A stretch of 64,000 nt of DNA from Nodularia sp. NIES-3585. GTDB taxonomy: Bacteria > Cyanobacteriota > Cyanobacteriia > Cyanobacteriales > Nostocaceae. The translations under genes and the position numbers were made by a program. Shown here piece after piece: positions 55,136 through 63,721 of this stretch. The first letter of the stretch is position 1. Every line of letters begins with the position of its first letter. The notes beneath the pieces were generated by a model. It worked only from the letters and a program-made list of their open reading frames with translations. It ran no database searches and was not told the DNA's origin. The stretch spans positions 3,471,690-3,535,689 of the forward strand of contig NZ_BDUB01000001.1 in assembly GCF_002218065.1 (NCBI RefSeq), read 5' to 3'.

Positions 55136-56797
55136 ATGGTAGTCCGCAGCACGGCGGCACCCCCAACCCCGTGGTCGAGGAATTTAGCCGAGCCAAAAAT
55201 CCATGAAAGCGCATTTGTGCATCCGGCTTCCAACATTATTGGAGATGTGCGGATAGGCGCAAATGTAATCGTCGCTCCGGGGACCTCGATTAGAGCGGAT
55301 GAAGGTACACCTTTTTCTATTGGTGAAAATACTAATATTCAAGATGGTGTAGTAATTCATGGACTGGATCAAGGCCGAGTAATTGGCGATGACCAAAATC
55401 AATACTCGGTATGGGTGGGGAAAAATGTTTCTATTACCCACATGGCATTGATTCATGGGCCGGCTTATGTAGGAGATGATGCCTTTATTGGTTTTCGTTC
55501 CACGGTATTTAACGCCAGAGTTGGTGCAGGCTGCGTCGTCATGATGCACGTTTTAATTAAAGATGTAGAAATTCCTCCAGGTAAGTATATCCCTTCGGGG
55601 TCAATCATTACTAGTCAGCATCAAGCTGACCGTTTGCCGGATGCTGAAGTTGAAGATCAGCAGTTCGCTCATCATGTGGTTGGGATCAATCAGTCCTTAA
55701 GAACTGGTTATCTGTGTGCTGCGGATAGTAAATGTATTGCACCCATTCGGGATGAGATTGCTAAATCTTATACAAATACTGGTATTACTGTTTTAGAGCT
55801 AGAAAGGAGTAGTGAAGTGTCGAGCAATAGCTTGGGTGCAGAAATCGTAGAACAGGTACGTTATCTTTTAGATCAAGGATTTAAAATTGGTACTGAACAC
55901 GTAGACGAAAGACGTTTCCGGACTGGTTGCTGGCAAAGTTGCCAGCCGATTCAACCTGGATCAATGGGTGAAGCGATCGCATCTCTAGAAAGTTGTCTCA
56001 GAGATCATAGCGGTGAATATGTCCGGCTGTTTGGTATTGATAGTGGTAGACGGCGCGTGTTAGAAACCATTATTCAACGCCCTGATGGTGTAGTTAGTGC
56101 GATTAAATCTAGCGGATTTAAACCATCTGCCAGTAATGGCAATGGTCGTTACAGTAGTAACGGTAATGGTCACGTTGCCAGCAGTGGCGCACTGAGTAGC
56201 GAAACTATAGATCAAGTTCGTGGTTTGCTCTCAAGCGGTTACAAAATTGGGACAGAACACGTAGATGAACGCCGTTTCCGGACTGGTTCCTGGACGAGCT
56301 GCAAGCCTATTGAATCCACTTCGACAAATGAAGTAATTGCCGCCTTAGAAGAATGTATAGAATTGCACCAAGGTGAATATGTGCGCTTAATCGGCATTGA
56401 TGCCAAAGCTAAACGGCGGGTTTTAGAAAGTATTATCCAAAGACCAAACGGACAAGTTGCTCCATCTGGCGAAAAACAATCCTTTAGCAGAGGCAGTTCT
56501 GGCACGGCTACAGCCACAGCCACAGCTACCAGTACAAAATTGAGTTCTGAAGCAGTAGACCAAATCAGACAAATTTTGGCTGGTGGATATAAAGTGAGTG
56601 CGGAACACGTAGACCAAAGAAGGTTCCGGACAGGTTCTTGGGCTAGCTGTGGTCAAATTGACACCAAATCCGACAGAGAAGCGATCGCCGTCTTGGAAGG
56701 ATACCTTGCTGAATATCCCGAAGAATATGTGCGTTTAATTGGTATCGACACCAAAGCCAAGCGCCGAATCTTAGAGACGATTATCCAACGTCCTTAA
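55136..56797 (+). CDS. ccmM: carboxysome assembly protein CcmM (gamma-carbonic anhydrase plus three SSUL repeats)
   Basis: CcmM binds Rubisco into a condensate in the carboxysome. Residues 1-210 are a left-handed beta-helix gamma-carbonic anhydrase with His in VVIHGLDQG and [15 protein letters not shown]. Cys194 and Cys200 in LCAADSKC match the redox disulfide known from Thermosynechococcus CcmM, so the enzyme part is probably active. Residues 228-553 hold three Rubisco-small-subunit-like (SSUL) repeats, each with [13 protein letters not shown] or a variant, joined by Ser/Gly/Thr-rich linkers. AGGAGG precedes the ATG. An internal start for the short form is given separately. Confidence 0.97.
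   Translation: MVVRSTAAPPTPWSRNLAEPKIHESAFVHPASNIIGDVRIGANVIVAPGTSIRADEGTPFSIGENTNIQDGVVIHGLDQGRVIGDDQNQYSVWVGKNVSITHMALIHGPAYVGDDAFIGFRSTVFNARVGAGCVVMMHVLIKDVEIPPGKYIPSGSIITSQHQADRLPDAEVEDQQFAHHVVGINQSLRTGYLCAADSKCIAPIRDEIAKSYTNTGITVLELERSSEVSSNSLGAEIVEQVRYLLDQGFKIGTEHVDERRFRTGCWQSCQPIQPGSMGEAIASLESCLRDHSGEYVRLFGIDSGRRRVLETIIQRPDGVVSAIKSSGFKPSASNGNGRYSSNGNGHVASSGALSSETIDQVRGLLSSGYKIGTEHVDERRFRTGSWTSCKPIESTSTNEVIAALEECIELHQGEYVRLIGIDAKAKRRVLESIIQRPNGQVAPSGEKQSFSRGSSGTATATATATSTKLSSEAVDQIRQILAGGYKVSAEHVDQRRFRTGSWASCGQIDTKSDREAIAVLEGYLAEYPEEYVRLIGIDTKAKRRILETIIQRP
55803..55819 (+). promoter_or_regulatory. internal ribosome binding site and GTG for the short CcmM isoform
   Basis: AAAGGAG at 55803-55809 lies 7 nt before GTG at 55817, which is in frame (codon 228 of ccmM) and exactly at the border before the first SSUL repeat. 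Translation from here gives a 326-residue protein with three SSULs, the counterpart of M35 known in Synechococcus. Confidence 0.8.
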
Positions 56798-56962
56798 ATA
56801 GAGGGGAGTGGGGAGTAGGGAGCAGGGGTGAGTTGGAAATTAGTTTACACTCCCGGTTGCTTAACAATCGTTGCCCTTCAGCCTCCTCTCTCCCTGCCCC
56901 CTGCTCCTCTGCCTCTTCCCAGTCCCCACACACTATTTCCGGCTTCCGAGGTTAACATTTCC

Positions 56963-57742
56963 ATGTCTGTGCCGCCACTGCACCTCAGCAACAACTTCGA
57001 CTCTTACACGAGTGGCGAGGTGATTATTCATCCCAGCGCAGTACTTGCACCTGGAGTGATACTTCAAGCGGCTGTAAACAGCAAGATGATCATCGGACCA
57101 GGAGTTTGTATTGGTATGGGGTCAATTCTCCAAGTTAGCGAAGGAATTCTAGAGGTAGAAGCAGGGGCAAACTTGGGAGCCGGTTTTTTGATGGTTGGCA
57201 AAGGCAAAATTGGCGCAAATGCTTGTGTTGGTTCAGCAACCACAGTTTTTAACTGTTCTATCGAGCCGGGAACAGTCATTCCCCCAGGCTCAATTTTAGG
57301 AGACACGAGTCGGCAAATTGAGGACACACAACAACTGGAATCATCCACTAATAATGGAGCTAAAACCAGTCATGAAGAACAGCCAGAAGTAGAAAATAGC
57401 TCAGAGGCAGATGAGGAAACAGTCATGTCCTCAACTACCATTTCAGCAACGACTTACTGGAAATTCAAACACCAGTCTACTTCTTCTGAACCTTCGCCTA
57501 CATCGGAAAGCCAGCCAGCACCTGTAGAACCGACACCTGAAAAACCTGCACCTGTAGAAGAAAACCCTAACGCTACTAATTCCATTCCCCAAAAACCAAA
57601 ATCCAGTCAGCCGCTGACTGAATCGCCTAATAGTTTCGGGAACCAAATTTATGGACAAGTGAGTATAAGTAGATTATTAGTTACATTATTTCCCCATAGG
57701 CAAACCTTAAATAACCCGATTTCTGACGATCAGGCTGAGTAA
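56963..57742 (+). CDS. ccmN: carboxysome assembly protein CcmN
   Basis: CcmN links CcmM to the shell. The 259 residues have a hexapeptide beta-helix domain (about 20-120: VIIHPSAVLAPGVILQAAVN, later GAGFLMVGKGKIGANACVGS). A long Pro/Ser/Glu-rich linker follows (about 125-230). The C-terminal encapsulation peptide NQIYGQVSISRLLVTLFPHR binds CcmK2. The ATG at 56963 (MSVPPLHLSNN) has GAGG upstream; the open frame before it is repeat-derived. It is the fifth gene of the operon. Confidence 0.93.
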   Translation: MSVPPLHLSNNFDSYTSGEVIIHPSAVLAPGVILQAAVNSKMIIGPGVCIGMGSILQVSEGILEVEAGANLGAGFLMVGKGKIGANACVGSATTVFNCSIEPGTVIPPGSILGDTSRQIEDTQQLESSTNNGAKTSHEEQPEVENSSEADEETVMSSTTISATTYWKFKHQSTSSEPSPTSESQPAPVEPTPEKPAPVEENPNATNSIPQKPKSSQPLTESPNSFGNQIYGQVSISRLLVTLFPHRQTLNNPISDDQAE

Positions 57743-57789
57743 GTGTTAATTGTAAGTTGTCGGTTTCGTGAGTAACTTGGAAAATTCAG

Positions 57790-58590
57790 ATGGAAACATC
57801 TAATCAACACTCTCTTAGCACAATTCGGAAATCTCGCCGTCGAGATAGTCTGAAAAACACTGCTTTAGGTTTAGTCTCTACCAGCAGCTTTCCCGCCATA
57901 GTGGGAACAGCAGATATGATGCTAAAGTCGGCTGGTGTTCACCTAGTGGGGTATGAAAAAATTGGTAGTGGCCAGTGTACGGCTATTGTGAGGGGTGGCA
58001 TTGCCGATGTTCGTCTGGCGGTAGAAGCTGGTGTTCAAACTGCTGAACAGTTTGGTCAATTGGTTTCTAGTTTGGTAATTCCTCGGCCTTATCCTAACCT
58101 GGAGATAGTACTACCCATCAATAGCCGCCTGAGTAAATTGATGGAGGAAGGTAATCAAAGCAGTTTAAGTAACTTAGCCATTGGTTTAGTTGAGACGCGG
58201 GGCTTCCCGGCGATGGTGGGTGCTTGTGATGCTATGCTCAAAGCGGCCGATGTTCATTTAGCAGCTTATGAAAAAATTGGTGCGGGTTTGTGTACAGCCA
58301 TTATTCGTGGCACTGTGGCGAATGTAGCCGTGGCCGTAGAAGCGGGAATGTTTGAGGCAGAACGCATTGGGGAATTGAATGCAGTCATGGTGATTCCTCG
58401 TCCACTGGATGAAATGGAAAATACTTTGCCTTTAGCCAGTTGCTGGATTGAACACCGTGAACCATTGAATATGCCTGTGAATGTCGAGGAACAGGTGGCT
58501 GAAATAGAAGTGCTACAGTTACCTGATTTATCTCAGATACCAGCAAAATTTGCTGAAGAGGTGAATGAAGAAATATGGAAAGATGAATGA
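57790..58590 (+). CDS. ccmO: carboxysome shell protein CcmO (double BMC domain)
   Basis: CcmO is a tandem-BMC shell protein thought to sit at edges or joints of the shell. The 266 residues have two BMC domains: first about 25-115 ([37 protein letters not shown]), second about 127-215 (AIGLVETRGFPAMVGACDAM, AYEKIGAGLCTAIIRGT). They are followed by an acidic tail of 40 residues. Some 47 bp separate it from ccmN. It is the last gene of the ccm operon in the window. Confidence 0.95.
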   Translation: METSNQHSLSTIRKSRRRDSLKNTALGLVSTSSFPAIVGTADMMLKSAGVHLVGYEKIGSGQCTAIVRGGIADVRLAVEAGVQTAEQFGQLVSSLVIPRPYPNLEIVLPINSRLSKLMEEGNQSSLSNLAIGLVETRGFPAMVGACDAMLKAADVHLAAYEKIGAGLCTAIIRGTVANVAVAVEAGMFEAERIGELNAVMVIPRPLDEMENTLPLASCWIEHREPLNMPVNVEEQVAEIEVLQLPDLSQIPAKFAEEVNEEIWKDE

Positions 58591-58864
58591 TGAATTAAAA
58601 AGGATAAATGAACAATTATTGGCAATTCTCATTTAACTTTCGGCATTCAACATTCATCGTCGGTTGGAAGGCATCTTACGCTTTGCTTGTTGTTTTGATG
58701 TTAACTCGTGTTTACCATAAGTAAAACAAGTTTATTCTAATAACCTTAATAGAGTTTTATCTATAGTTTAATTCAGAACTTCGTATGAGTGATTCAGCAT
58801 CATTGGCAAGTGTTCAGTGATACTAGATTTATAGATATAAATCGCTATTAGAGGAGAATCACTC

Positions 58865-59818
58865 TTGAAGCAGGCAACGCTACATCAGTTGAAAGTGTTC
58901 GAGGCGGCAGCACGGCATAGTAGCTTTACTCGTGCGGCTGAGGAATTATTTCTGACTCAACCCACCGTCTCTATGCAAATTAAACAACTCACAAAATCGG
59001 TGGGGTTGCCATTATTTGAGCAGGTGGGAAAACGTCTATTTTTGACAGAAGCAGGACGGGAATTATTTGCCACTTGTCGGCAGATTTTTGAAACTATAGC
59101 CCAGTTTGAGATGACTGTGGCAGATTTAAAAGGATTAAAACAAGGGCAATTACGCTTGGCTGTGATTACAACGGCAAAGTATTTTGTCCCCCGTTTATTA
59201 GGGCCATTTTGTCAACTTTATCCAGGAATTGAGATTGCGTTACAAGTAACGAACCATGAACGCCTCTTGGAACGGATGGTCAATAATATGGATGATTTGT
59301 ACATTTTGAGTCAAGTTCCAGAAAATCTAGATGTCAGCTATGAGCCATTTTTAGATAACCCCTTAGTAGTGTTTGCGCCGGTTAATCATCCCTTAGCAAA
59401 AGAAAAAAATATCCCCATAGGAAGGTTGACAAATCAACCTTTTATTATGCGAGAACCAGGTTCAGGAACTCGTAGGGCTGTGCAGGAACTTTTTGATGAA
59501 CATGGTGTGAAGGTAAAAGTTAAACTGGAATTGGGTAGTAACGAAGCGATTAAACAAGCGATCGCCGGTGGGTTAGGAATTTCTGTTTTATCGCGTCATA
59601 CTTTAATGCCAGACTCTTCTGAGTTCAGCATTTTGGATGTAGAACACTTTCCCATCAAGCGCACTTGGTTTATCGGGTATCCCTCTGGCAAACAGTTATC
59701 CATCGTCGCTCGTACTTATTATGACTATCTGCTGGAAGCAGCGAAAAAGTTTGTTGAGGAAACTGGTTTTTCTGCTTACAGTAAAAGTGAGGATATTCCA
59801 ACTAACCTTGGCGACTAG
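58865..59818 (+). CDS. LysR-type regulator next to the ccm operon (CmpR/NdhR type)
   Basis: A 317-residue LysR regulator. The helix-turn-helix is at residues 1-60 (TLHQLKVFEAAARHSSFTRA then AEELFLTQPTVSMQIKQL). The effector domain is at 90-300, with MREPGSGTRRAVQELFDEHG and the SNEAIKQAIAGGLGISVLS stretch. It begins with TTG at 58865, with GAGGAG 9 nt upstream. In sequence it resembles CmpR and NdhR/CcmR more than RbcR. These sense 2-phosphoglycolate, RuBP or 2-oxoglutarate and control inorganic carbon genes. Its place beside the ccm operon supports a CCM role; which paralogue it is cannot be settled by eye. Confidence 0.88.
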   Translation: MKQATLHQLKVFEAAARHSSFTRAAEELFLTQPTVSMQIKQLTKSVGLPLFEQVGKRLFLTEAGRELFATCRQIFETIAQFEMTVADLKGLKQGQLRLAVITTAKYFVPRLLGPFCQLYPGIEIALQVTNHERLLERMVNNMDDLYILSQVPENLDVSYEPFLDNPLVVFAPVNHPLAKEKNIPIGRLTNQPFIMREPGSGTRRAVQELFDEHGVKVKVKLELGSNEAIKQAIAGGLGISVLSRHTLMPDSSEFSILDVEHFPIKRTWFIGYPSGKQLSIVARTYYDYLLEAAKKFVEETGFSAYSKSEDIPTNLGD

Positions 59819-59900
59819 AAGCCGCGGCTATACAGACAAGGCGCGCAGCGGCTTCCCAGAGGGAAGGCCACCTGCGTGGGTTTCAAATCCTCAGATAAAC

Positions 59901-59977
59901 CTCTCTCTTCCTGATTCCTCAGTGTTCTCTGTGCCTCTGCGGTACGCGCTACGCGCAAGCTACGCTAACGTTTATCT
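59901..59977 (+). repeat. dispersed repeat, copy 3
   Basis: CTCTCTCTTCCTGATTCCTC, then AGTGTTCTCTGTGCCTCTGC, GGTACGCGCTACGCGCAAGC and TACGCTAACGTTTATCT. It follows copies 1 (2051) and 2 (8821), with a few base changes. Confidence 0.7.
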
Positions 59978-59985
59978 AAAAAATG

Positions 59986-61410
59986 TTATCCGCTTTGCTT
60001 GCGTATTTGCTTACAGTTATAGAAACCAAATATCAGCCAAAATGCCAGGATAAATGAGGTTAATAACAAAATTGGTATAGATCCAAAATTAGCAATTAAA
60101 AGCGGTGCGGCGGCTGTAAATAAGCCTCCACCCACAATAGGTTCAAACAGCAATTGTTTATAAGCAAAACTTTCAAATGCACCAGAACGGTTATCTGGAT
60201 CTACCATTCGCAACAGCAATAATCCAGTGGAAGTGACACCCATAGATTGTCCCATATCGCCAATGCCACGTTCAAACCAGTAAAAAGGTAATAGATGGGG
60301 GCCTAAAAATACAAAGGCGCAAACATTCCACGCAATCCCAGCAACGGATAAAATCAGAAAGGGAGCAAGATTATCTCCCAGTACAGACAGCGAAATGCTT
60401 GCTAGGGCTGTGACAATTGTAATATCTAACGCCAGTCCGCCAATATTTTCCATCAGGGGACGACTAATTAAATAGGTGCGTCTGGTACGCATAAGTATAT
60501 ACTGCACAATCATTCCCCCAATTAGGGCGATGGGGAAGAGCGGTACGTAGGATATGAGTTGAACTCCACCTCTACCCCAGGTGATTGATTCCATAAAACG
60601 CAAAGCTTCTAGAATTAGCCAGCCGAAAGCGATCGCTAATCCGACAAAACCAAAGTTGAGTGATAATGGATCAATTAGTAAGTTGCGGACTAAATGTTTT
60701 CTGGCAATTGTGACACTTGGTTCTTCTTCTGGTAGCTGATTCTCTGCATTTTCTAAATTATCTGACGCTTCACGACTGACTTTAATCCGTCCAGTTCTGC
60801 GTCCCCAGTGGATCAAAATTGTCCCGGAAACCACCCCAGAAACTAGCCCCACTGTGGCTAAAGCTAAAGATAAATCAGGCCCGGCGGTAAAACCCAATTC
60901 TGTAAAAGTTGCCGCCATTCCGGCTGATGTGCCGTGTCCCCCTTCAAAGGCGACTTCAATTAAACAAGCTACTATGGGCGGTAAATCAAAAACTGGGGTT
61001 AATATGGTGATTGCTAGTATTATTCCTACTACGTATTGACCCCAGGCGATCGCTTGACCCAAAGCCACTTGTGGCGCAGCTTTCCGCCAAAATTGCTGCA
61101 ATGTCGGCACATATTGACCCAGAAACAGGGTAGCAAAAACAATGTTAATAAAGATACCAGGAGACTGTGACCAAACCGCCTGGACATTTTCGGTAAATAG
61201 ACCTTGAACCAGAGGAGATTCGGGATTTACTGAGTTGACAATTGCACCCAAAGCACCTTTACCCAGGAGTAAGGCCAGAATACCAGCAACAATTGAACTA
61301 GGTATGTAGAGCGATCGCAATATTCCCAGGCGCTGTCTAATCAACCGCCCTACCAGAATTAAGATAGCGATGAGAATATAAGCCCAGAATACATCTATGA
61401 GTTTGAACAT
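59986..61410 (-). CDS. sodium/glutamate symporter, GltS family
   Basis: A membrane carrier of 474 residues that imports glutamate or a related acid with Na+. About 12 helices can be seen. The family motif EVAFEGGHGTSAGMAATFTE (about 153-172) holds the first reentrant loop, and GDMGQSMGVTSTGLLLLRMV (about 380-399) the second. A hydrophilic loop of 40 residues in the middle is acidic. The ATG at 61408-61410 (MFKLIDVFWAY) is preferred; another 8 codons upstream are possible. The repeat at its 3' end separates it from the convergent LysR gene. Confidence 0.88.
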   Translation of the reverse strand: MFKLIDVFWAYILIAILILVGRLIRQRLGILRSLYIPSSIVAGILALLLGKGALGAIVNSVNPESPLVQGLFTENVQAVWSQSPGIFINIVFATLFLGQYVPTLQQFWRKAAPQVALGQAIAWGQYVVGIILAITILTPVFDLPPIVACLIEVAFEGGHGTSAGMAATFTELGFTAGPDLSLALATVGLVSGVVSGTILIHWGRRTGRIKVSREASDNLENAENQLPEEEPSVTIARKHLVRNLLIDPLSLNFGFVGLAIAFGWLILEALRFMESITWGRGGVQLISYVPLFPIALIGGMIVQYILMRTRRTYLISRPLMENIGGLALDITIVTALASISLSVLGDNLAPFLILSVAGIAWNVCAFVFLGPHLLPFYWFERGIGDMGQSMGVTSTGLLLLRMVDPDNRSGAFESFAYKQLLFEPIVGGGLFTAAAPLLIANFGSIPILLLTSFILAFWLIFGFYNCKQIRKQSG

Positions 61411-61512
61411 ATTTGTAACAGTTGCCTTGAGCAAGTTTGCACAATGGGAGCATTCTTTGTATCTAATGATTCTCTATGAGTCTGGGCTTCTTGGCAATAG
61501 CTGAGTATGTAA

Positions 61513-61540
61513 ATTCGTAATTCGTAATTCGTAATTCGTA
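61513..61540. repeat. STRR heptamer array (ATTCGTA x4)
   Basis: Four tandem ATTCGTA units, the reverse-complement phase of the ATTACGA array at 450-477. It is intergenic, before the DUF433 gene. Confidence 0.85.
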
Positions 61541-61635
61541 ATTATTAAGAACATTAAAAAGTATGATATTGAGATATTTGTCAGGTTTTACTTTAGTCAA
61601 TAAACGAGTTGATATTAAGTTTGGAGAAACAATTT

Positions 61636-61866
61636 ATGTTAGGTCTAGACAATATTACATTTGACCCTGGCATCATGGGAGGACAAGCTTGCATTCGGGG
61701 GATGCGAATCCCGGTGTCTTTAGTGGTTAATTTAATAGCTAATGGGAAAATTGTAGAGGAAATTTTAGAAGAATATCCTGATTTAGAAGCAGAAGATATT
61801 CGTCAATCTTTACTGTATGCGGCGTGGTTGACTCAAGAACGGGTTTATCCTTTCAAATTTGCTTAA
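61636..61866 (+). CDS. DUF433 antitoxin-like protein
   Basis: A 76-residue protein with the DUF433 pattern: NITFDPGIMGGQACIRGMRI (about 5-24), then VSLVVNLIANGKIVEEILEE and YPDLEAEDIRQSLLYAAWLT. DUF433 proteins act as antitoxins of PIN-like DUF5615 toxins, usually encoded just downstream. No such gene follows here; the next gene is on the other strand. It may be an orphan left after toxin loss. The ATG at 61636 has GGAG 11 nt upstream; the track upstream to 61609 is not conserved. Confidence 0.83.
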   Translation: MLGLDNITFDPGIMGGQACIRGMRIPVSLVVNLIANGKIVEEILEEYPDLEAEDIRQSLLYAAWLTQERVYPFKFA

Positions 61867-61902
61867 TAAGTAAAATTAGATTTTTGGCAGAATATAATTT
61901 AA

Positions 61903-61950
61903 CTCTTATGCAGCCAGGCGATCGCTCATTGTTTTATCTTTGCATAAGAG
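61903..61950. terminator. hairpin between DUF433 gene and the convergent small gene
   Basis: CTCTTATGCA (61903-61912) is perfectly complementary to TGCATAAGAG (61941-61950). It lies between two convergent genes, with a HIP1 octamer in the loop and another one just outside. Confidence 0.55.
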
Positions 61951-61964
61951 CGATCGCTTAGTGA

Positions 61965-62237
61965 TTATGGCATTAAAATCTGACGGACTAAAATACTCAT
62001 TACCTCACCTGGGTTAGTGGTTGGAAGTAAAGGACTCCAATCGCCGATGCTGGCGTAACCAATCACCTGCAAATAATGAATTGTACTGCTGACGGTTTTG
62101 GGAGAACCAATCAGTAAATGCTTAATGGGTTCTCTTCTGGTTGAGGCGTTTTCAGGGGATGGATTGTTGCTGGCTGTATCTAAATCTTCACGGGGTAAGT
62201 TTTGAGACTCTACAAAATTTTGTAATTGTGTCATCAT
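61965..62237 (-). CDS. small conserved Nostocales protein of unknown function
   Basis: A 90-residue protein. The N-terminal 35 residues are polar and disordered (EDLDTASNNPSPENASTRRE). The rest looks folded: PIKHLLIGSPKTVSSTIHYL, QVIGYASIGDWSPLLPTTNP and GEVMSILVRQILMP. I do not know the family. GGGAG about 9 nt before the ATG at 62235-62237 supports the start. A hairpin made from two HIP1 octamers lies 26 bp upstream of the start, in the leader. Confidence 0.6.
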   Translation of the reverse strand: MMTQLQNFVESQNLPREDLDTASNNPSPENASTRREPIKHLLIGSPKTVSSTIHYLQVIGYASIGDWSPLLPTTNPGEVMSILVRQILMP

Positions 62238-62262
62238 TGTAATGATCTCCCATTGTGGAGTG

Positions 62263-62303
62263 AAAGGCGATCGCAGACTCTTGTCCGGAGGGCGATCGCC
62301 TTT
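62263..62303. repeat. inverted repeat built from two HIP1 octamers
   Basis: AAAGGCGATCGC (62263-62274) pairs perfectly with GCGATCGCCTTT (62292-62303), a 12-bp stem with a 17-nt loop, in the 5' leader of the leftward gene starting at 62237. Confidence 0.7.
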
Positions 62304-62450
62304 CTTTGTACATTTTTATTAAAGTATAAATTTATACCTTTGTCAATACCCTAATGCCAAAAAACTCAAATTAAATTTGAGTAAAATTCAGCTTGAAAAA
62401 AGAGAATGATTTTCTATAATTTGCAAATATAATGATAGCGATCGCCACCA

Positions 62451-62489
62451 TAAAAAAAGATACCCGACTTCTTGAAGAAGTCGGGTATC
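62451..62489 (-). terminator. intrinsic terminator of the hicBA operon
   Basis: GATACCCGACTTCTT and AAGAAGTCGGGTATC (62459-62489) form a perfect 15-bp inverted repeat. On the minus strand it is followed by TTTTTTT (62452-62458), a textbook terminator for the leftward genes ending at 62609. The stem resembles the terminator at 8734. Confidence 0.85.
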
Positions 62490-62608
62490 TGAGCCTCTCG
62501 CTAGTGGTAAATCAGAGAGAATAGCTATATTTTTATGAGACAATAATATTAAAGTGATAACTTATAGCGCCTTTGCGTAAGGGTTAAAAAATTTTACAAC
62601 TCTAGGCG

Positions 62609-62836
62609 TTATTCTGGCGATTGTGTACTATTCTCATCTTGAAATTCTGTAATTTTGGCATATAAACTGGCAACTGTTTCTTCAGCAAAGAGTTTTTCTT
62701 TAACTTGCAAATAATCGCCTTCACTTAATTTACAGGTTGCCCAAAATTTCATTACCTTCGATGGTTCTAAGTGAGTGAGTAAAACCTGCATTACTTCTTG
62801 GATATTTTCTTCTTCGTTGATAACTTTAATTGTCAT
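62609..62836 (-). CDS. third gene of the hicBA operon, unknown function
   Basis: A 75-residue acidic, helical protein (TIKVINEEENIQEVMQVLLT, then EPSKVMKFWATCKLSEGDYL and VKEKLFAEETVASLYAKITE). I do not recognise it. Its start is 3 nt after the hicA stop and it ends before a strong terminator, so it is the last gene of the hicB-hicA operon. Possible roles are an extra antitoxin, a regulator or an unrelated passenger. No DNA-binding motif is seen. Confidence 0.6.
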   Translation of the reverse strand: MTIKVINEEENIQEVMQVLLTHLEPSKVMKFWATCKLSEGDYLQVKEKLFAEETVASLYAKITEFQDENSTQSPE

Positions 62837-62839
62837 CGT

Positions 62840-63034
62840 TTAAAAATTAGGTGATAAACCTGCTTGTTTGCAAATTTCATTGGCAGTAATGCGATCAATG
62901 GTACGATGCCTTTTTACAGGAATAGTTTTTGTCTCATTACTATAGATAGAATGATTTCCTCCTTCTCTCAATAAATAGAATCCATTCTGTTCTAAGTGTT
63001 TAATTAAATCTTTTCGTTTAACTGACACACTCAA
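62840..63034 (-). CDS. hicA: HicA-family mRNA interferase toxin
   Basis: HicA toxins are small double-stranded-RNA-binding-fold nucleases that cut mRNA. The 64 residues show the family pattern VKRKDLIKHLEQNGFYLLRE followed by GGNHSIYSN, with the catalytic His, and TIPVKRHRTIDRITANEICK near the end. Its start overlaps the end of hicB by 4 bp (ATG within the hicB end), so translation is coupled. The order antitoxin then toxin is the reverse of E. coli hicAB. Confidence 0.88.
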   Translation of the reverse strand: MSVSVKRKDLIKHLEQNGFYLLREGGNHSIYSNETKTIPVKRHRTIDRITANEICKQAGLSPNF

Positions 63035-63249
63035 ACCTCTACAGGAATTTGTTCGAGTAAAGAATTACCTATAGGAATTTCTTTATTTTGTTGACGATAG
63101 GCAAGAATCATTTCTTTGGTTGCATCTTGTAACATCGCTCGACATTCTTCTAGAGTTTCTCCCTCAGTGATGACTTCTTGCCATTCAATGAGTTGTCCCA
63201 TATATCCGCTATTAATTTTTGTATATTTTGCCGTGTATGTAATTAACAT
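63031..63249 (-). CDS. hicB: HicB-family antitoxin
   Basis: The partner of HicA. The 72 residues form the small RNase H-like HicB fold: YTAKYTKINSGYMGQLIEWQ, EVITEGETLEECRAMLQDAT and KEMILAYRQQNKEIP. It has no C-terminal ribbon-helix-helix or HTH domain, so it is a short type that may not bind DNA by itself. It is the first gene of the three-gene operon and is followed by hicA with a 4-bp overlap. Confidence 0.88.
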   Translation of the reverse strand: MLITYTAKYTKINSGYMGQLIEWQEVITEGETLEECRAMLQDATKEMILAYRQQNKEIPIGNSLLEQIPVEV

Positions 63250-63404
63250 CAGGTGGTTGTGAATGAAATTCTATAATTTATCGTAGTTTATTTTTTCTAG
63301 GCAAGCGTTAGTGTAGATATCGCAATCATTATCTTCTGTGAAAAACTACGAGTCCGGTTGAATACTTACTAAATCCACAAACCCGCCAAACCTCTGCTAT
63401 GTCT

Positions 63405-63675
63405 CCCCTCCTCGCTTGCGGCTATCCATTACCCGGATCTTTCTTAACATTTGCGAGAGCGATCGCCGGAGGCGGGGCTTTGCCCATCGCTCACCAAATC
63501 GCAAAGCCTTAAACTTACGTTGTCAATTCTCAATAAAAGTGGTTTTTTAGCGAGAATAACAAGAGCTAATTTGTCAAGTACGTAATAAATTTGAATCCTT
63601 ATGACCCTTGCAAAACAAAGGTTTCAAGATTGTTAAGAATTTTGTGGGTAATGGATAGTCGCTTGCGGGGAGGGG
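63405..63675. repeat. 271-bp element with 30-bp inverted ends
   Basis: CCCCTCCTCGCTTGCGGCTA then TCCATTACCC (63405-63434) matches the reverse complement of 63646-63675 except for about four bases. There is no ORF between. A MITE or other fold-back element is likely. No target duplication could be made out. Confidence 0.6.
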
Positions 63676-63721
63676 TTGGAGGTGGGGTTCAATGATTGTG
63701 GTAATGGCAACTAATTAATTT

